Source: Phascolomyces articulosus (taxonomy: Eukaryota; Mucoromycota; Mucoromycetes; Mucorales; Lichtheimiaceae). From it: a stretch of 64,000 nucleotides of DNA. The position numbers were made by a program, and so were the translations under genes. Shown here one piece after another: positions 23,737 through 38,048 of the stretch. A model generated the notes under the pieces. It was not told where the DNA came from and searched no databases. It saw only the letters and a list, made by a program, of their open reading frames with translations. Where the stretch lies: contig JAIXMP010000017.1 in NCBI GenBank assembly GCA_025677815.1, positions 682,001 to 746,000 of the forward strand, written 5' to 3'. Position 1 is the first letter of the stretch. Every line of letters begins with the position of its first letter.

Positions 23737-26164
23737 ATTTCTCTTTTTTTCATCCCGCTTTTTCACTACCTTGCAATTCAAACCTCCTTATCCACCCCCC
23801 CTTCTCCAGTTATTCGTTTTACTTCTACCATCCTTGCACACGCTCAAACACATATATTCACCCAATCGTTTCTTTTTGTCAAAACATATCCTAAAAAAAT
23901 ATAAATTTGATATACAAAAATACGCAGCGCACATCTTCTACATATAAACGCACCCCCTTTATTTTTACACATATATTTTGCATTCTTTTTTTTTATTTCT
24001 TGGGCTAAGAACCAAATAAGAATAAATTATTATTACCATTGTTATTTTATCACGTCTCAATGCCAGGTAGCTATGATTGGGTAGTATATAATGGCAGTAC
24101 TTATTCCACATCAAACTCTCACTTCTCTTTAGTCATACCATTGGTTATTGCTGCAGATGAATGGCAATAGTTTCAGCATGAAAGAAACTGGGTGAAACGG
24201 TATTTTAAGAACTACATATAAGATGCAGTTATATGGATTTGCTATTGTATGAAGCTATTACTTTCTCTTTGATAGAGTTTTTATATATCGAATTCCATAC
24301 TTTTTCTCTAAATACATCCATCATTGGTTTATTCAGATTGCTTGTGATATGGAGGAAAGAACACCTCACTGGGGATATATCACTTTCTTACTTTGTATCA
24401 TGTATAGGCTTATATATACGATTTGGTATATTATAACGATAATGAAGAGTTGATCTTTATATAGGGGTATATCACGGCCAAAGAAATTAATAAGATGATA
24501 ATGACACATATTGATACGAGAGGGTCATGTTTGGGTTTTAGGTTTTTATGGTTACAACATAGAGAATATATCAGTATTCAACAGATACCACGTATGCTGA
24601 CTCCAGATTTCTTTCCACGATCCAATGTACTAATTTTATCACAGGAGCAAGACATGATAACGTTTTTGTTTGTATTTTGAGAAATACAAACATTTTTCTT
24701 AAAGGATTGCTTGCACCAAAAATAAATGAACCAGACAAATATATATTTAGCATACGGCATCCGTTTTTTACGTAATTATAGCAAAAACTATATATTATGG
24801 TAAGCAGATGCATAAATGCTGTGATTTTGTTTCCCAAAATACAAACAAAAAAATTGTTTTCAGTGGTATATATTTAGATACTTGCGAATAATTTCACACA
24901 TGATCGAAACGTTGCTTTCGTTAAGATTCTCCAAGGGATTTAGATAATAATGAAAAAGCGAGCAAGTGTGTACGTGTATTCCGGTTCAATCATCGGTTAT
25001 ACTGCTGAATTCTATTTATTGTTACAAGTGTTCTTTTGGATGTGGCTGTTTTTATGATACAAACAGCATTTGACAAACATTTTCAATTTCAGGACTTACT
25101 GAGTTTTTTAGCTTTTTTTTGGATCTTCAGGAGATTTCGAAGAAAACTGTCAAAAAAAAACTCTATGGTTTGTAAAGTGTGGACTAATTATATATACTCA
25201 ACTATCTGTATGTAGGTACCCAAAAAAATGGATTTTTATTTATGGATACAAAAGGTATGAGCGATTAGATGTGTTTTTTGAAGGGTAAGGTTTCAGTTAT
25301 CTAATCTACTAAAGATGATTCTGGTGGTCTACCCAAGCCATTTTTAATTTTATCTAGATTTCTTTATCATTATCATTAAATGATATATCATAAAGATAAA
25401 GCAGAATACACAACGGAGCAATATATCAGCTTACAACAGTAAGAAAGGCTTTTGGAAAAGTTTACGTAATGGGCGTATTTTTGTTATATCAACAGCGAAG
25501 AGGTGATAATATAAGTAGATATTTTCATATGGATTAAAGTGAGCACTTTATTATTAAGCAGTATTTACGTATTAGTTACCAATGGTAGTTAATCAAATAC
25601 GCTTCTTATCCATAAACACAAAACGACTCTTGTATATATAACATATATGAGATTATACGAAATATGATTTTCTCTATATAGATGAGTCCTGTTTGCTTAT
25701 ATATCCATAAGAAAACCGCTATTTTTGAGAGATATCATTAGTTGCTGTTTTTTTCGCAGTAATAATTGCATTAGTCTCTTGTCCACATTTATTGCTTTGA
25801 AATGGCCTCGAAATAAGCATCATATCAAAATTACCACTGACTACTTTTAAATATGAGTATTTTTAACAGTGATAATAAATTGAGTTTAAAGGAAATTTAC
25901 ATATTATGAAATAGAGGGGTGTTCAATGCGGGCCGCATAATTGCCGTGTACGTAGAGCAGTACAATTATTGATTATTTGTGTATTTTCCCGAGAAATCGG
26001 TGTACATGAAATTCAGGGGAATACTTTTTATTTACCTTGGCATGAATCCCGACATAAGGGATAAAGATTTATATTTGCTTTAGCTTTGATTTGAATAAGA
26101 TAATAAGGCAGAAAATGATATATAAAAGGATGTACAAATACCGTCATCTTTTTTTTCATTACGA
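23737..26164. other. Long AT-rich intergenic region
   Basis: 2.4 kb without a supportable gene. The first 250 bases are the pyrimidine-rich PDI 3' UTR. Short open frames elsewhere have no protein-like composition. The last 150 bases are the promoter of the acidic repeat protein. Confidence 0.45.
26119..26128 (+). promoter_or_regulatory. Putative TATA box of the acidic repeat protein
   Basis: TATATAAAAG lies 37-46 bases before the ATG at 26165. A real TATA box here would imply a very short 5' UTR. Assigned by sequence and position only. Confidence 0.4.
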
Positions 26165-27475
26165 ATGCCATCTAATAGCACCAACAAAGCAATGCAATCA
26201 TATCTATTGTTTGGCATTTTTGCTGCGATAACTGCTTTTATTCAACCGTCCAAGGCACTTATTTGCGGATGTGCCGCAAATGATCCTGTGTGCAAGGATG
26301 CTTGTGGTAAAATAAAATAAAAATCATTTATTTCTATAATATATTGTGTTTTGATGGTTATGTATAGATTTATTAATTCTTGATTATGTATAGCTCATAA
26401 TATACTATCAAACGCGGCTTCAGTTGCTGTATCACCCGCCATTGGGGAACACTCTTTTCCCTTTTCAAATGTCATCCACCAAGCTGCAGCTGAACCAACT
26501 CATCCATTTGATATCGAAGGGCATCGTGATGACATAAAATTAGAACATTATGATGATGGTAATTACTGGGAAAATGATGACTGCGATGAAGAAGATGAAA
26601 GAGAGTGGGATGAAGATTGCGATGAAGACGAAAGTGAAGGTGATTATGGTGATCTTGATTACAATTATGAAGAAGTCTGCAACAATGACGAAAGCGAGGG
26701 TGATTATAATTATGACGATGATGATTGTAATGAAGAAGACCATCATGATAATATTGGTCATGTTCCTACCGCCGCTGTTACCGAAGGAGAAACTCACATG
26801 AACGGTATCCATCCTGCTACTATTACTTCTGCCTCTGGTCAAATAAACAGCTCTACTGCTGACAATGGTGTTGATTCAGCTAATGATGTTGAAGCTTCTG
26901 ATAATACAGATGATGAAGATGTTACTCATGCTGATAATTCAGATAATGCTACCATATCAAACAATGATAACAAGGGTCAACCTGATAATATGACCACTCC
27001 ATCGAGTGTTCCAAAAGCTCCTCAAGGTATCAGTAATAACAATGATAATCGTGCTGAAAACGAAGATTGTGATGATGATGAGGAAGATATAGTGGTTGAA
27101 GAAGAAGATTGTGATGATGAAGAAGTGGTTGAAGAAGAAGATTGTGATGATGAAGAAGTGGTTGTTGAAGAAGATTGTGATGACGAAGAACAAGTCAGTG
27201 GAAATAGTTTCTTGGGATCTTCTAGTGCTGAAGGATTACTTTCTGGCTCTGCCCCTGCCAGTGATAGTGTTCCAACGAAAGCTATTATTCCAAGTGGTGT
27301 CGAGCAAGTCCATGGGACAGTTACAGCACACACAACAGTGATAAGTCAAGTACCTAATCCAACCATTGGTATCTTTCATGGTCAAGCTAAGAACGACAAC
27401 GGTGCTACAACTACTAAAGCATCCTCATATCTCTTGGTTACTGGCGTTGTACTTTTATTCTTCCTACATTTCTAG
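26165..27475 (+). CDS. Secreted, highly acidic repeat protein, probably GPI-anchored, 2 exons
   Basis: Exons 26165-26306 and 26394-27475 encode 407 residues. The nearer acceptor at 26366 would stop the frame. A signal peptide ends about residue 31 (SKALICGCAAND), followed by a four-cysteine cluster. A long Asp/Glu-rich body with regularly spaced cysteines follows. At 27058-27190 it holds tandem units of EEEDCDDEEVV, each about 33 bases. Ser/Thr-rich sequence then leads to a C-terminal hydrophobic tail (SYLLVTGVVLLFFLHF) without charged residues after it, typical of a GPI-anchor signal. I recognise no family. Location at the cell surface is inferred; binding of metal ions or wall cations would fit the charge but is speculation. 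Confidence 0.8.
27058..27190 (+). repeat. Tandem 33-base coding repeats (EEEDCDDEEVV units)
   Basis: Three to four near-identical GAAGAAGATTGTGATGATGA units with small length changes (VV, VVV) keep the frame, as expected of slippage in a coding repeat. Confidence 0.85.
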
Positions 27476-27828
27476 AGAAACCAAAAAAAAAAAAAAAAAA
27501 AAAAAAAACAATATTTTTTCAGCGGTTGAACGCTCATTTATACTTTTATTTTAGTTTTTTTTTTCATTGCTATTTTTTCATTAATTGTCTACAAGTATAT
27601 TATATATAATTACAACACCAAATTCATTTTTTTCTTGGTAAAATAAACACAAATTAAACGGATATACACACATGTTGAATAGAGTATGGGAAAGAAAGAG
27701 AAAAGAGATGGGAAATGAAGAAATTGATGGGATAATACGAGAGGAAGAAAAGGTGATTTTTGTATGAAACAAATGGGGTATTTTGTTTTCAGTTATTAAT
27801 TAATAAAAAAATGATAAAATGAGTGAAT
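27476..27828. other. Convergent 3' intergenic region with poly(A) tract
   Basis: A genomic run of about 26 A (27483-27508) lies directly after the stop codon region of the acidic repeat protein. The rest is AT-rich 3' sequence of both neighbours. Confidence 0.5.
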
Positions 27829-29794
<1,966 letters not shown>

Positions 29795-31096
29795 ATTGTA
29801 TGAAGTTGGTAAAAATGAAAAAGTGAAAGAGAGTTACAAGTTCCACAAGCCCGCAGATGTTGGGATCGTTATTTAACTTTACGCTTTAGCGTCGTCATGT
29901 GAAAATCCACTCCGAGCATCATCAGGTACCAGATTTTTTTGCGTAAATGGTGTGGAATGAGTGATGACATGATTTTTAATGTCATTTCTATTTACTGTTA
30001 AACTATCAAATTAGTTTTTACTATGCATACATCACGCGGTTTCTTTTCTACATTTTAATGCGGGTAGCTGTTGGGGAAATGGGGGAGCCAAGTACTGTAA
30101 ATAGAGAGGCAACAACAACAATACTGTATTTTCACCAGTTACTTAACAAGCGAACAGGATTCGATGAGTTTCTAAGACATTTGTATATATGTTGCTAGAT
30201 ATATTCTATACAGAAATATACGCGTGATACAACGTGATCAAGCTTAAATTCCCATATTGTACTCTTCTAGTAGTGATCTAAGATGATGATAAGAAAATTG
30301 TAGATTAAGGTAGCAAATCAGTCGTCTATAGAAGTAATATTAAAAGTACTCTACAGCAGATAAAACGAACAAGTACCACTTATAGCAATCATTTTAAGGT
30401 TATGTCTATCTAATATATAAATAGATTGTTGATAGTAACATCACTTGCTTTCAGTATTTGTTTTCATTAAAAAGCTTCTATTTTTAAAATTGTTGTCAGA
30501 AATGAAAAGCAGATTTCCTATGTAGCATTCCTACTTTTCAATTTATTAGTCCTTTCCTTCTTTTATGATTACGTGTATACTATCTCGATAAGATACAGTT
30601 TCTCAAAAGAGATGGCCCGGTGATCATTCATCACCTGTAGAAAAGGTGTTTCAGTACGTACATAAATGTACAAGTAGAGTATATTTATAAAACACAAAAT
30701 GGAATTTGAGCCATGGATAAAGTATTAATTATATATCTACTTAATTCGCAAAAGAAAATTATGCAAGCTGTATTGCTATGATGCATTTACAACTAAATTA
30801 TTTGCTCAACTGCTTAGTGTAAACTATTGTCCATACATATAAAATCATAAAACGGGGCCCTCTTCTTTCCTTTGATCCATTGGTACAACCATGCTTTATT
30901 CTATACCAGGTAATCTCAAGTATATATAAAGGTGTGTACATTGATTTTTTTGTAAAAACTTATAAAGCTTCAATTTTGTAGCCATGGTTTCAAGATCGGC
31001 AGCTCAAAATCAAATTATTTAATATACTATCAAGCACCAAATAAGTCCCAGTGTTTTTTTTTGTTCCTGGTTCTCTTTCAAAAAATAGTATATTAA
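29795..31096. other. Divergent intergenic region (ECT1 / dolichyldiphosphatase)
   Basis: 1.3 kb of AT-rich sequence with no supportable gene. TATATATAAAGG near 30920 is TATA-like but lies about 170 bases from the next start. Both promoters should be here. Confidence 0.4.
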
Positions 31097-31926
31097 ATGG
31101 AGCACGAGTTGGCATCACTATCACTGACCCATGTTCAGTTTGACCCACACGACAAAGTTGCTTATTTACTTGCGTATATTACATTATCACCACTTGCTAT
31201 TCTCGTGTTTTATGCTTCCGTTATTGTTAGTCGACGTGAGATTGCAGGAATCCTCATGTTGGGGGGGCAGTTGGCTAATGAAGGTCTAAATTTCATTCTT
31301 AAAGAATATTTACAGATCGCTCGACCTCATGGTAAATATAACACTATCTATTAATTAATTTCATCTTGAGTATGAGCAAGAAGAGAATAGAATTGCTAAT
31401 CGACATGGGTGGCATTTATATAGCTCATCTCGGAACAGGTTATGGAATGCCTTCTAGCCACGCACAATTTATCTGGTATTTTGCCATTTATGGATCTCTT
31501 TATCTCTGGAAAAATATACGGGTGGATCATATGGGTGACAAAGTTTATGTATCCATTGCCATGTTTGTTCTAGCCATCGTAGTTTGCTATTCTCGGTAAG
31601 ATACATTTGGATACGCACATTTTGAAATAATAGGAAAATCTTAATGCTCTGGATGGGATTTGAAATATAGGATATATCTGGGATATCATAGTTTACCACA
31701 AGTGATAGCTGGTGGATGTGTTGGAATAGTTTTTGGTGTTACATGGTATGGATTATTGGAATATGGACTTCGTCCATCAGGATTGATTGGATGGATATTG
31801 GAGCAGCCATTATCAAAACGATTCTATTTACGGGATATGCGTACTGTTGACAATGTGGCCAAATGGGAATATCAACAATGGGAGCAAGTACGAAACCGTA
31901 ATAATGCTGAGAGCAAGCAAAAATAA
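31097..31926 (+). CDS. CAX4: Dolichyldiphosphatase (CAX4/DOLPP1), 3 exons
   Basis: Exons 31097-31331, 31424-31595 and 31671-31926 encode 220 residues. It belongs to the PAP2 phosphatase superfamily of multi-pass ER membrane enzymes that hydrolyse dolichyl diphosphate released by N-glycosylation, recycling the lipid carrier. The three phosphatase motifs are intact: KEYLQIARP (K69, R76), PSSH (88-91) and SRIYLGYH (S135 to H142, the last motif split by intron 2). HLGTGYGMPSSHAQF is characteristic of this subfamily. Four or more hydrophobic segments are evident, and a charged C-terminal tail faces the cytosol by family analogy. Length matches yeast Cax4. Confidence 0.95.
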
Positions 31927-32305
31927 GGTCTTAAAAAATAATAATGTGTATATATACCAGATAGAGATAGATTTGTTTTCTTATTTCATTATGAATTTAA
32001 TAATAATTACTTCTCCATAATAATGTAATCTCTATTTTTGATGTATTATCTTCATTTTTTATTATTTACTTTAATGCCGATGTGATCAACAGGAAATGTG
32101 TATATGATAGAAGTGAGAGAGAGATAAAAAGAAAAAGAGGGGTAAGGTTATTTTTTACTTGGATCGAAATTTAAGCTTAGTGTGAGTTTGGGAGTGGAAG
32201 ACGCAGTTTTTGTTATTTTCGTTTTGTTTACTTGAAAGATCATATTGAGTAGCGGGTAAGGGGACGCGACAAAAAAGTGTGGGTTCAGGAGTTTTACATG
32301 ATCGT
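31927..32305. other. Convergent 3' intergenic region
   Basis: 3' flanks of dolichyldiphosphatase (+) and PAT1 (-), purine-rich around 32100-32145. No gene. Confidence 0.5.
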
Positions 32306-35300
32306 TCATCGAGGAAGAGTGACTTGTGAAGAATCAAGACCAAGAGCATGTAAGAAGAGATTAACATTAGCAAGTCGTTGTGATGCTTGTGCTGCTGGGA
32401 ATCGGTTGCTATGTGCAAGTACAATATTCTCCATCACACGTTCTCTATAATGTGCGTTAGCATACCAATAATACACTTTAATTTCTATTTATACAAAAGA
32501 AAGTAATAAAGAATACTTGCCTAACTTCAGTTACTAAGATATGTTGTTGCTCCATGGAAGCACCAACAGCCATGGCGGCAAGGAACTGCCATACGTACAT
32601 GTCATCCACACTAAGAGAAAGCTGGATAGCACTCACATTATGTTGAATTGGTACAAGGTAGTAGAGAGAGGGGAATATAGATGCATAATGGGTTTGTAAA
32701 AGTCCAAATAATGCGTTATACTCTTGTTGCCATTGTGCCAAATCTTCTGGAGATGGAGCTACTGGACCATGAAGTGCTTGACCACCTTGTTTTAAAATTT
32801 CGGCACGAGATAATAACATTGTCAAAAATGCAAGACCAGGCTAATTATAAGCACAGTAATAACGTAGAGCTCACTTTAATAAATCAATCCTTTTTTTTGA
32901 TCATGTTAATTAAAAAAAGTAGGCGTTTTCTTTCTTACCTTTGAACGAGCTACCATTACAATATCATTCTTTTCAAGGAAAAGTTTGACTAAACCATTGA
33001 TTACTTGTAAAGGTGCTTCCGAAATAAGACCCAAAAGTGGGGGTGCAGCCATATTGATAAATAATTCAACATCATCAAAGGTAACAAATTTTTGTTTCTT
33101 TGCTTCTTCCGCATTTGCAACCATGGATCCAGGATAGATAACATGTCGACAAACAAAAAGGCGTGAAAAGTTAGCAATGATGACTGTGAGCATGGTCAAG
33201 TTTTGGTCACTTGTCAAATGTCGAACAATACGTGGAATCAATTTAGCGCCTTTAGCAACCGAAAGAATGGAGACAATCAAAGGTCTAATAAATAAATGGT
33301 TTAGTTATAACTGTTCAACACGGATACAGCTCATCTTAAATTAGTTTTTTTAATACTTACGTTCCATCAGGTTGATCCAACAATCTAAGAGAGTTCCATA
33401 GTTTTTCACATTGTTCAGTATACTTGGCATTCCTATAAAGAAAGAAGAATTCGAATCAACAACCTTTCCTTTTTCCCTCTACTTTTTTTTATAGTAAAAG
33501 CCATATGTAAATATCTTTACCATGCTTCAAGAACTTCTTCATGTTCATCTTCGAAACCAGGCTTTGGCTTGGGTGCACCTTGTCTACGCATTTGTTCCAA
33601 CTCCAACACAATCAAATAGATGTTTTCCACTATCTTGAGAATTCTTCGCCTATCAGTTTCAGTAGGCACATTGTGTTTTGTGGCCTTCAAAAATAAATCA
33701 ATGAGTTACACAATTTCTTAAAGCCAAAAAAATTAATCATAAAGGAAACAAAAAAATTAGGAATACGTTACTGGTTGTTTTTGATCCTGCTTTCCACCTT
33801 CGTTACTACCAGATGAAGTAGTAGTAGGTTTCTTCTCCGAAACTTGCAAAACTTGTCTCGGGTTTCGTACCGTCAAAGAGGTAATTTTACCCAAGGCACC
33901 CTCAAGAGATACTATATACGTGATAAAAAATAGTGATTTTGATGAATAAAATAAACAAAATATATAGAATAATATCAAACCATAATAGATAAAAAAAAGA
34001 CTCACCTTGAGTTTGTCTTGGATGTCTCTTTGCGTTATTTACAACGCGCTGAAGTTGCTGATGAAAACGTTGCATTCCATTTTCCTCCCGACGTCCACGG
34101 TTGTTGCTGTTACCAGTGTTATTTTTGGCAGCATTTTCAGCAGACCAGACAGGCAACCCAGCACGTTGACGAAGCGAGGAATACACTTGATAATAAAAAT
34201 CATCCGAATAAGGATCACTCGAAGCAAGTTGTGAGATTTGAATCCGGTTAATGAAATCCTTATCATGTTGTGTCATGAGACCATTGTACTGAGACTATAG
34301 AATTATATATTTATCCATTTTGGTAAGTTATGATGTTAAAAATCTCAAAACGATTACTATTCTGATCCTTTTACACACACTCTCTTTCTCGTACCTTGCG
34401 TTGGTTTGCTCGTTGCTGCTGTTGAAACTTGGCTTCACGATCAGCTGCTGCAAGTTCTCGCTGTTGTTGCTGCTGTTGCATAGCAAGAAGTTGTACTGGA
34501 TCTTTATTACCAAAGCCCATAGCACGCAATGCATGTTCTTGATAAGCTTGTTGTAATTGCTGGAAAGCCAATTGTTGGTTTCCATGCTGCATAGGATCGC
34601 CAGGATGTCCCATGGGAGCTCCCGCACGCATGGCCGCCTCAATATCTGCTAAGCTTACCATGTTCTTTCTAGCATCCATCTCATCGTTGAGCATTTGCAT
34701 CTGATCGTGTCTGAACCCACCTGCACCACCAGCAGGAGATCGTCGTTGCAATTCTGCCTCAATGTCCTCTAGCAGCACAGGTTGACCACGTCCTTGTTGT
34801 TGTCCCATGGATGATGAAGGTGAAAGGCCAGGTGGTGGAGGTGGTGCTTGTTGAAGTTTTTGCTGGCGCATGAATGGAGACAGTGAACCTGAACTTGCAC
34901 CAAAAGAACCAAAACCTCGGTCTGGTTATATGTGTTTTTTTCATAAAAATAAACAGTTAATATCTCTCTTTTTTTTTCCTCATTTCAGTTCCTCCGTCTC
35001 TTCTTTCTTACCTGACGATGTAATATTTCCACCAAATCCTCCCCAAATCGATTGGACATTTCTCACTGGAGACGACTAATAAATAGTTAAAAAATAATCA
35101 TCAGTCAGTAAATTATCAATTATCCCTCTCTTCCCTCTTTCTCTTATTATCTTCTTCTTTCCCCTGGTCCCATCATTTATAGTAATATTCAAAAAATAAT
35201 TTTTTACATTGAATTGGTTGGTACTTTGACCGCGGAAATCTTGGCTTGCAGGACGACTTCCAATAGCACCCGCACCTGAACGATCTGTGGCACCCCATGA

Positions 35301-35996
35301 ACCAACACTGTTTCGATTCATTCCCACTTGACCTTTATCATCATAATAAATAAAAATAATAGATGGGTGCATATACAAGTAAATACCATATTTACATATC
35401 AATTATAAAAGGATTACATAAACAGAGAACCCAAAAAGAAAAAACCCTTACCATGCTGTTCTTCAGGTTGTCGTTTAACACCAAAAGCTTCTTCTTCAGT
35501 AATGTTCGAATTAAACTTTTCAGTGTTTGCAAAAAAGTCAAAGTCTTGGCCTATTGTAATTTTTCATAATGAAATGAGTCCATTGGAAGAGTATGAAGCA
35601 AACGCGTATTTTTCTTTAAATAAAAAAAGCAATTTACCAACAGTAGTAGCATCACCAAAAGTTTCGTCATTAAAGTCGTCATTTTCTTCCACAAGCATAT
35701 CACCCAAATTATCGTCCTCAAGAGCACGATCATCATAGTCATCAAGTCCGTCTCTCATGGCATCAAAGTCATACACTTCTAGATCGTCGCTTTGATCTTG
35801 ATTTTTACTGCGGTTTCCGCTCTCTACATTGCCCTCTTTTGAATCAAGCTTCTGCAGCTCCCCTTCGCTCAAAGGAGGCATGCTCGTATTGAAGCTAATT
35901 ATTTTACAATGAAAATATTAAGAAAAGTGTCTCATTATATATTTTATTTTTCAATCTGTAAATAAAATTAAGTTACCCGAAAAACGAATCGCCCAT
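32306..35996 (-). CDS. PAT1: PAT1, deadenylation-dependent decapping factor, 13 exons
   Basis: Exons are 35996-35977, 35894-35638, 35550-35452, 35332-35208, 35075-35012, 34921-34395, 34294-34006, 33911-33772, 33684-33521, 33432-33361, 33284-32939, 32840-32521 and 32444-32306, giving 853 residues. Pat1 bridges Dhh1, Lsm1-7 and Dcp2 on deadenylated mRNA and seeds P-bodies. Visible features: the 20-base first exon giving MGDSFFGF; an acidic N-terminus with the conserved NDETFG (from N82), the Dhh1-binding region; a Pro/Gln-rich low-complexity middle; LMTQHDKDFINRIQISQL; and the helical C-terminal domain (ILSVAKGAKLIPRIVRHL to LFLHALGLDSS). The last intron needs a GC donor (AG|GCAAGT) to keep frame. 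Confidence 0.95.
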
Positions 35997-36886
35997 CGTT
36001 GCATGCAAGAAGAGAAAATACCCAGAGACGAGAAAGAAGGATTGAAGTCTGATTTTTACCACCATCAGCATTTCGGAGTTGGAAATAATCGTTGGTTATA
36101 TATATTGGATGTTGCCACCAAAGCTTGTTAGGTAATATATTCAATGATTCGATTGATTATATATCAATTTACTCCTATGCAATTGAGATTTATTATAGTT
36201 ATAATGCATATATTAATAACAATAGAAAAGTTATTCAAAAATAAAGCATGTAACCATAAATAATGTAGATCTAAAACAGTATTTATAAAACAATAGTGCT
36301 CTTTCTATTGTCACGTTTTGGGATTTGCTCTGAATAATGAATGCTATACATTTCTGTAAAATAATCATGACTAGATAGTGTTACTACTTATTCCTCACTT
36401 ACTTTTCATGGTGACAAATAATTTAAAAACACTATTAATTTCAGAGGCATTATTATAGGGAGAGAAATATGACATTTTTTTAAAAGTTTTCTCGATATCC
36501 GTTTCTACATAAACCCCTCTTTACCAGCACGTACTAGCTTTATAAAGCATCGCTGGTTGGTGAGATTCTTTCTTTTTTCGTGTTACAATACTCAATCGTC
36601 ATCATCATCAAGCTATCAAACCATTATAATATTACCCATTACGCTTTATAGATAACCATATAAAATATCATAAAATAAGCGATGAATTGTTGAAAGTATC
36701 TTTATTTCATGGTTTCTTTGCGCGCCTGGTTTGAATAATCTGTAGCAGGTGACATATAATGATCATAAAAAAATCTTTGATCCAATAAAAGCGGCTCCAG
36801 AAAGACTCTTTCTTTTCTTTTTTTTTCTGGCTCTCTCTTTGCTTTCAACCTCCTGCAATAAAAAAAAATATTTAATCAATAATAAA
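35997..36886. other. Divergent intergenic region (PAT1 / HAPSTR1-like)
   Basis: AT-rich with no gene. An upstream in-frame extension of the next gene (from about 36749) is hydrophobic and does not match the family, so I treat it as 5' UTR. Confidence 0.45.
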
Positions 36887-37621
36887 ATGGACTCTCAAGG
36901 ACGATCAATTCTAAATTCTTATGAATCAACCGAGCATGCGCTTCTTGATTCTTTCAAGGCTGCGGCAAACAAGGTCACTGCTTTGTATAAAGATTCATTG
37001 ACCCAAAATCGAAGAGCATTTGGTGCCGGTTACCAACAAGCATTTCAAGATCTATATGGATTTCTCAGTACACACGCCCATAGTGAACGAGACTCTGTGC
37101 CAGTAGAAGATATCTTATGTTTTCTTCGTCAAAAAAATGCTCAATTGGTGGAAGAATTAGGTGGTGAATCTTCAACTACAACAGTTCCACCTACCCCACC
37201 AGTAACAGCGAACAATACAAATACAACAGCAGCGAATCAATCTTCTCAATCACAACAACAACAACAACAACAAACTTTAGACATTGGTGAAATGAAACAA
37301 CAGATCAATGAAGCACAACAACAACAAATGTTTTCAACACAGATCATACCATCGACACCAGCAGGATTCCAGATTGACCCTAATACACAATTTACGTTCA
37401 CACCCCCAACAAATACTTTATTACCTCGATACGGTAGTGGTGGTCTAACAACTTGGGGGAACGATATATATCATCTTGAAAACCATGGTGATGCTGTAAA
37501 ACGTCGTCATGGAGGATCTGATTTTTCATTCATGGGAAGATCTTTGAGTAACATGAACGTGGATACAATGGAACAACCATTGTTGAAACGAGGAAAATCT
37601 AGCAAGCGGGAGGATTTATAA
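36887..37621 (+). CDS. HAPSTR1 / C16orf72-like protein (UPF0472), single exon
   Basis: 244 residues from the ATG at 36887. The N-terminal 95 residues match the conserved block of the animal C16orf72 (HAPSTR1) family: LLDSFKAAANKVTALYKDSL, then RAFGAGYQQAFQDLYGFL and VEDILCFLRQKNAQL. The remainder is low complexity, with Thr/Pro and a Gln run (37255-37275), plus a basic KRRHGG stretch and a C-terminal KRGKSSKRED tail. Human HAPSTR1 works with the HUWE1 ubiquitin ligase in stress signalling and self-associates. Whether the fungal protein does so is inference. Lack of introns is unusual beside its neighbours. Confidence 0.82.
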   Translation: MDSQGRSILNSYESTEHALLDSFKAAANKVTALYKDSLTQNRRAFGAGYQQAFQDLYGFLSTHAHSERDSVPVEDILCFLRQKNAQLVEELGGESSTTTVPPTPPVTANNTNTTAANQSSQSQQQQQQQTLDIGEMKQQINEAQQQQMFSTQIIPSTPAGFQIDPNTQFTFTPPTNTLLPRYGSGGLTTWGNDIYHLENHGDAVKRRHGGSDFSFMGRSLSNMNVDTMEQPLLKRGKSSKREDL

Positions 37622-38048
37622 ATAGAAAAAGAGGTCCAAGAAGTTTTCATTATCATATTTTCATTATAATTTTTTTACATCATCCATCAAATCCATCTTT
37701 TTTCATATATTGAAAACACCCCACATACAACACTTACAAACACTCACACCCACACACTTCGATTCATTTTGTATTATATTTTGTAAACATTTTAATCCTT
37801 TTTTTTTATATAAAAAAAACAAAACTTTTTTTTTCAATTCAAATAACTTAAAAATCAACATATTATTCATTTTTTTACACATATCAAATGAGAACTATTA
37901 CATAACTTTTTTTTTTGATTTGTTAAAAAAGAAAAAAAAACCAATAAGAAGAGAGAAGAAAGAAGGATAGTTTGCTATTTTGATACAAGGTTCCAATCTT
38001 TCATTCTCTTCTAGGCATATATAATATAAATATAAATATGAATTATTA
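37622..38048. other. Convergent 3' intergenic region
   Basis: CA-rich then A/T-rich 3' sequence shared by the HAPSTR1-like gene and the bZIP gene. No coding signal. Confidence 0.5.

Noticed and set aside
24233..24837. Several 60-90 codon frames on both strands in the long gap after PDI
   Set aside because: They overlap one another on opposite strands, have no splice context and read as AT-rich noise.
27094..27190. Regular repeats considered as a CRISPR-like array
   Set aside because: Repeats are contiguous, in frame and without unique spacers, in a eukaryotic coding exon.
26540..27333. Ile/Phe-rich and Ser-rich open frames on the minus strand
   Set aside because: They are the complement of GAT/GAA-rich codons of the acidic repeat protein; the strange composition is fully explained by that gene.
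36749..36886. In-frame upstream extension of the HAPSTR1-like protein
   Set aside because: It is hydrophobic and Phe-rich over T-runs, unlike the family, whose similarity begins soon after the ATG at 36887.
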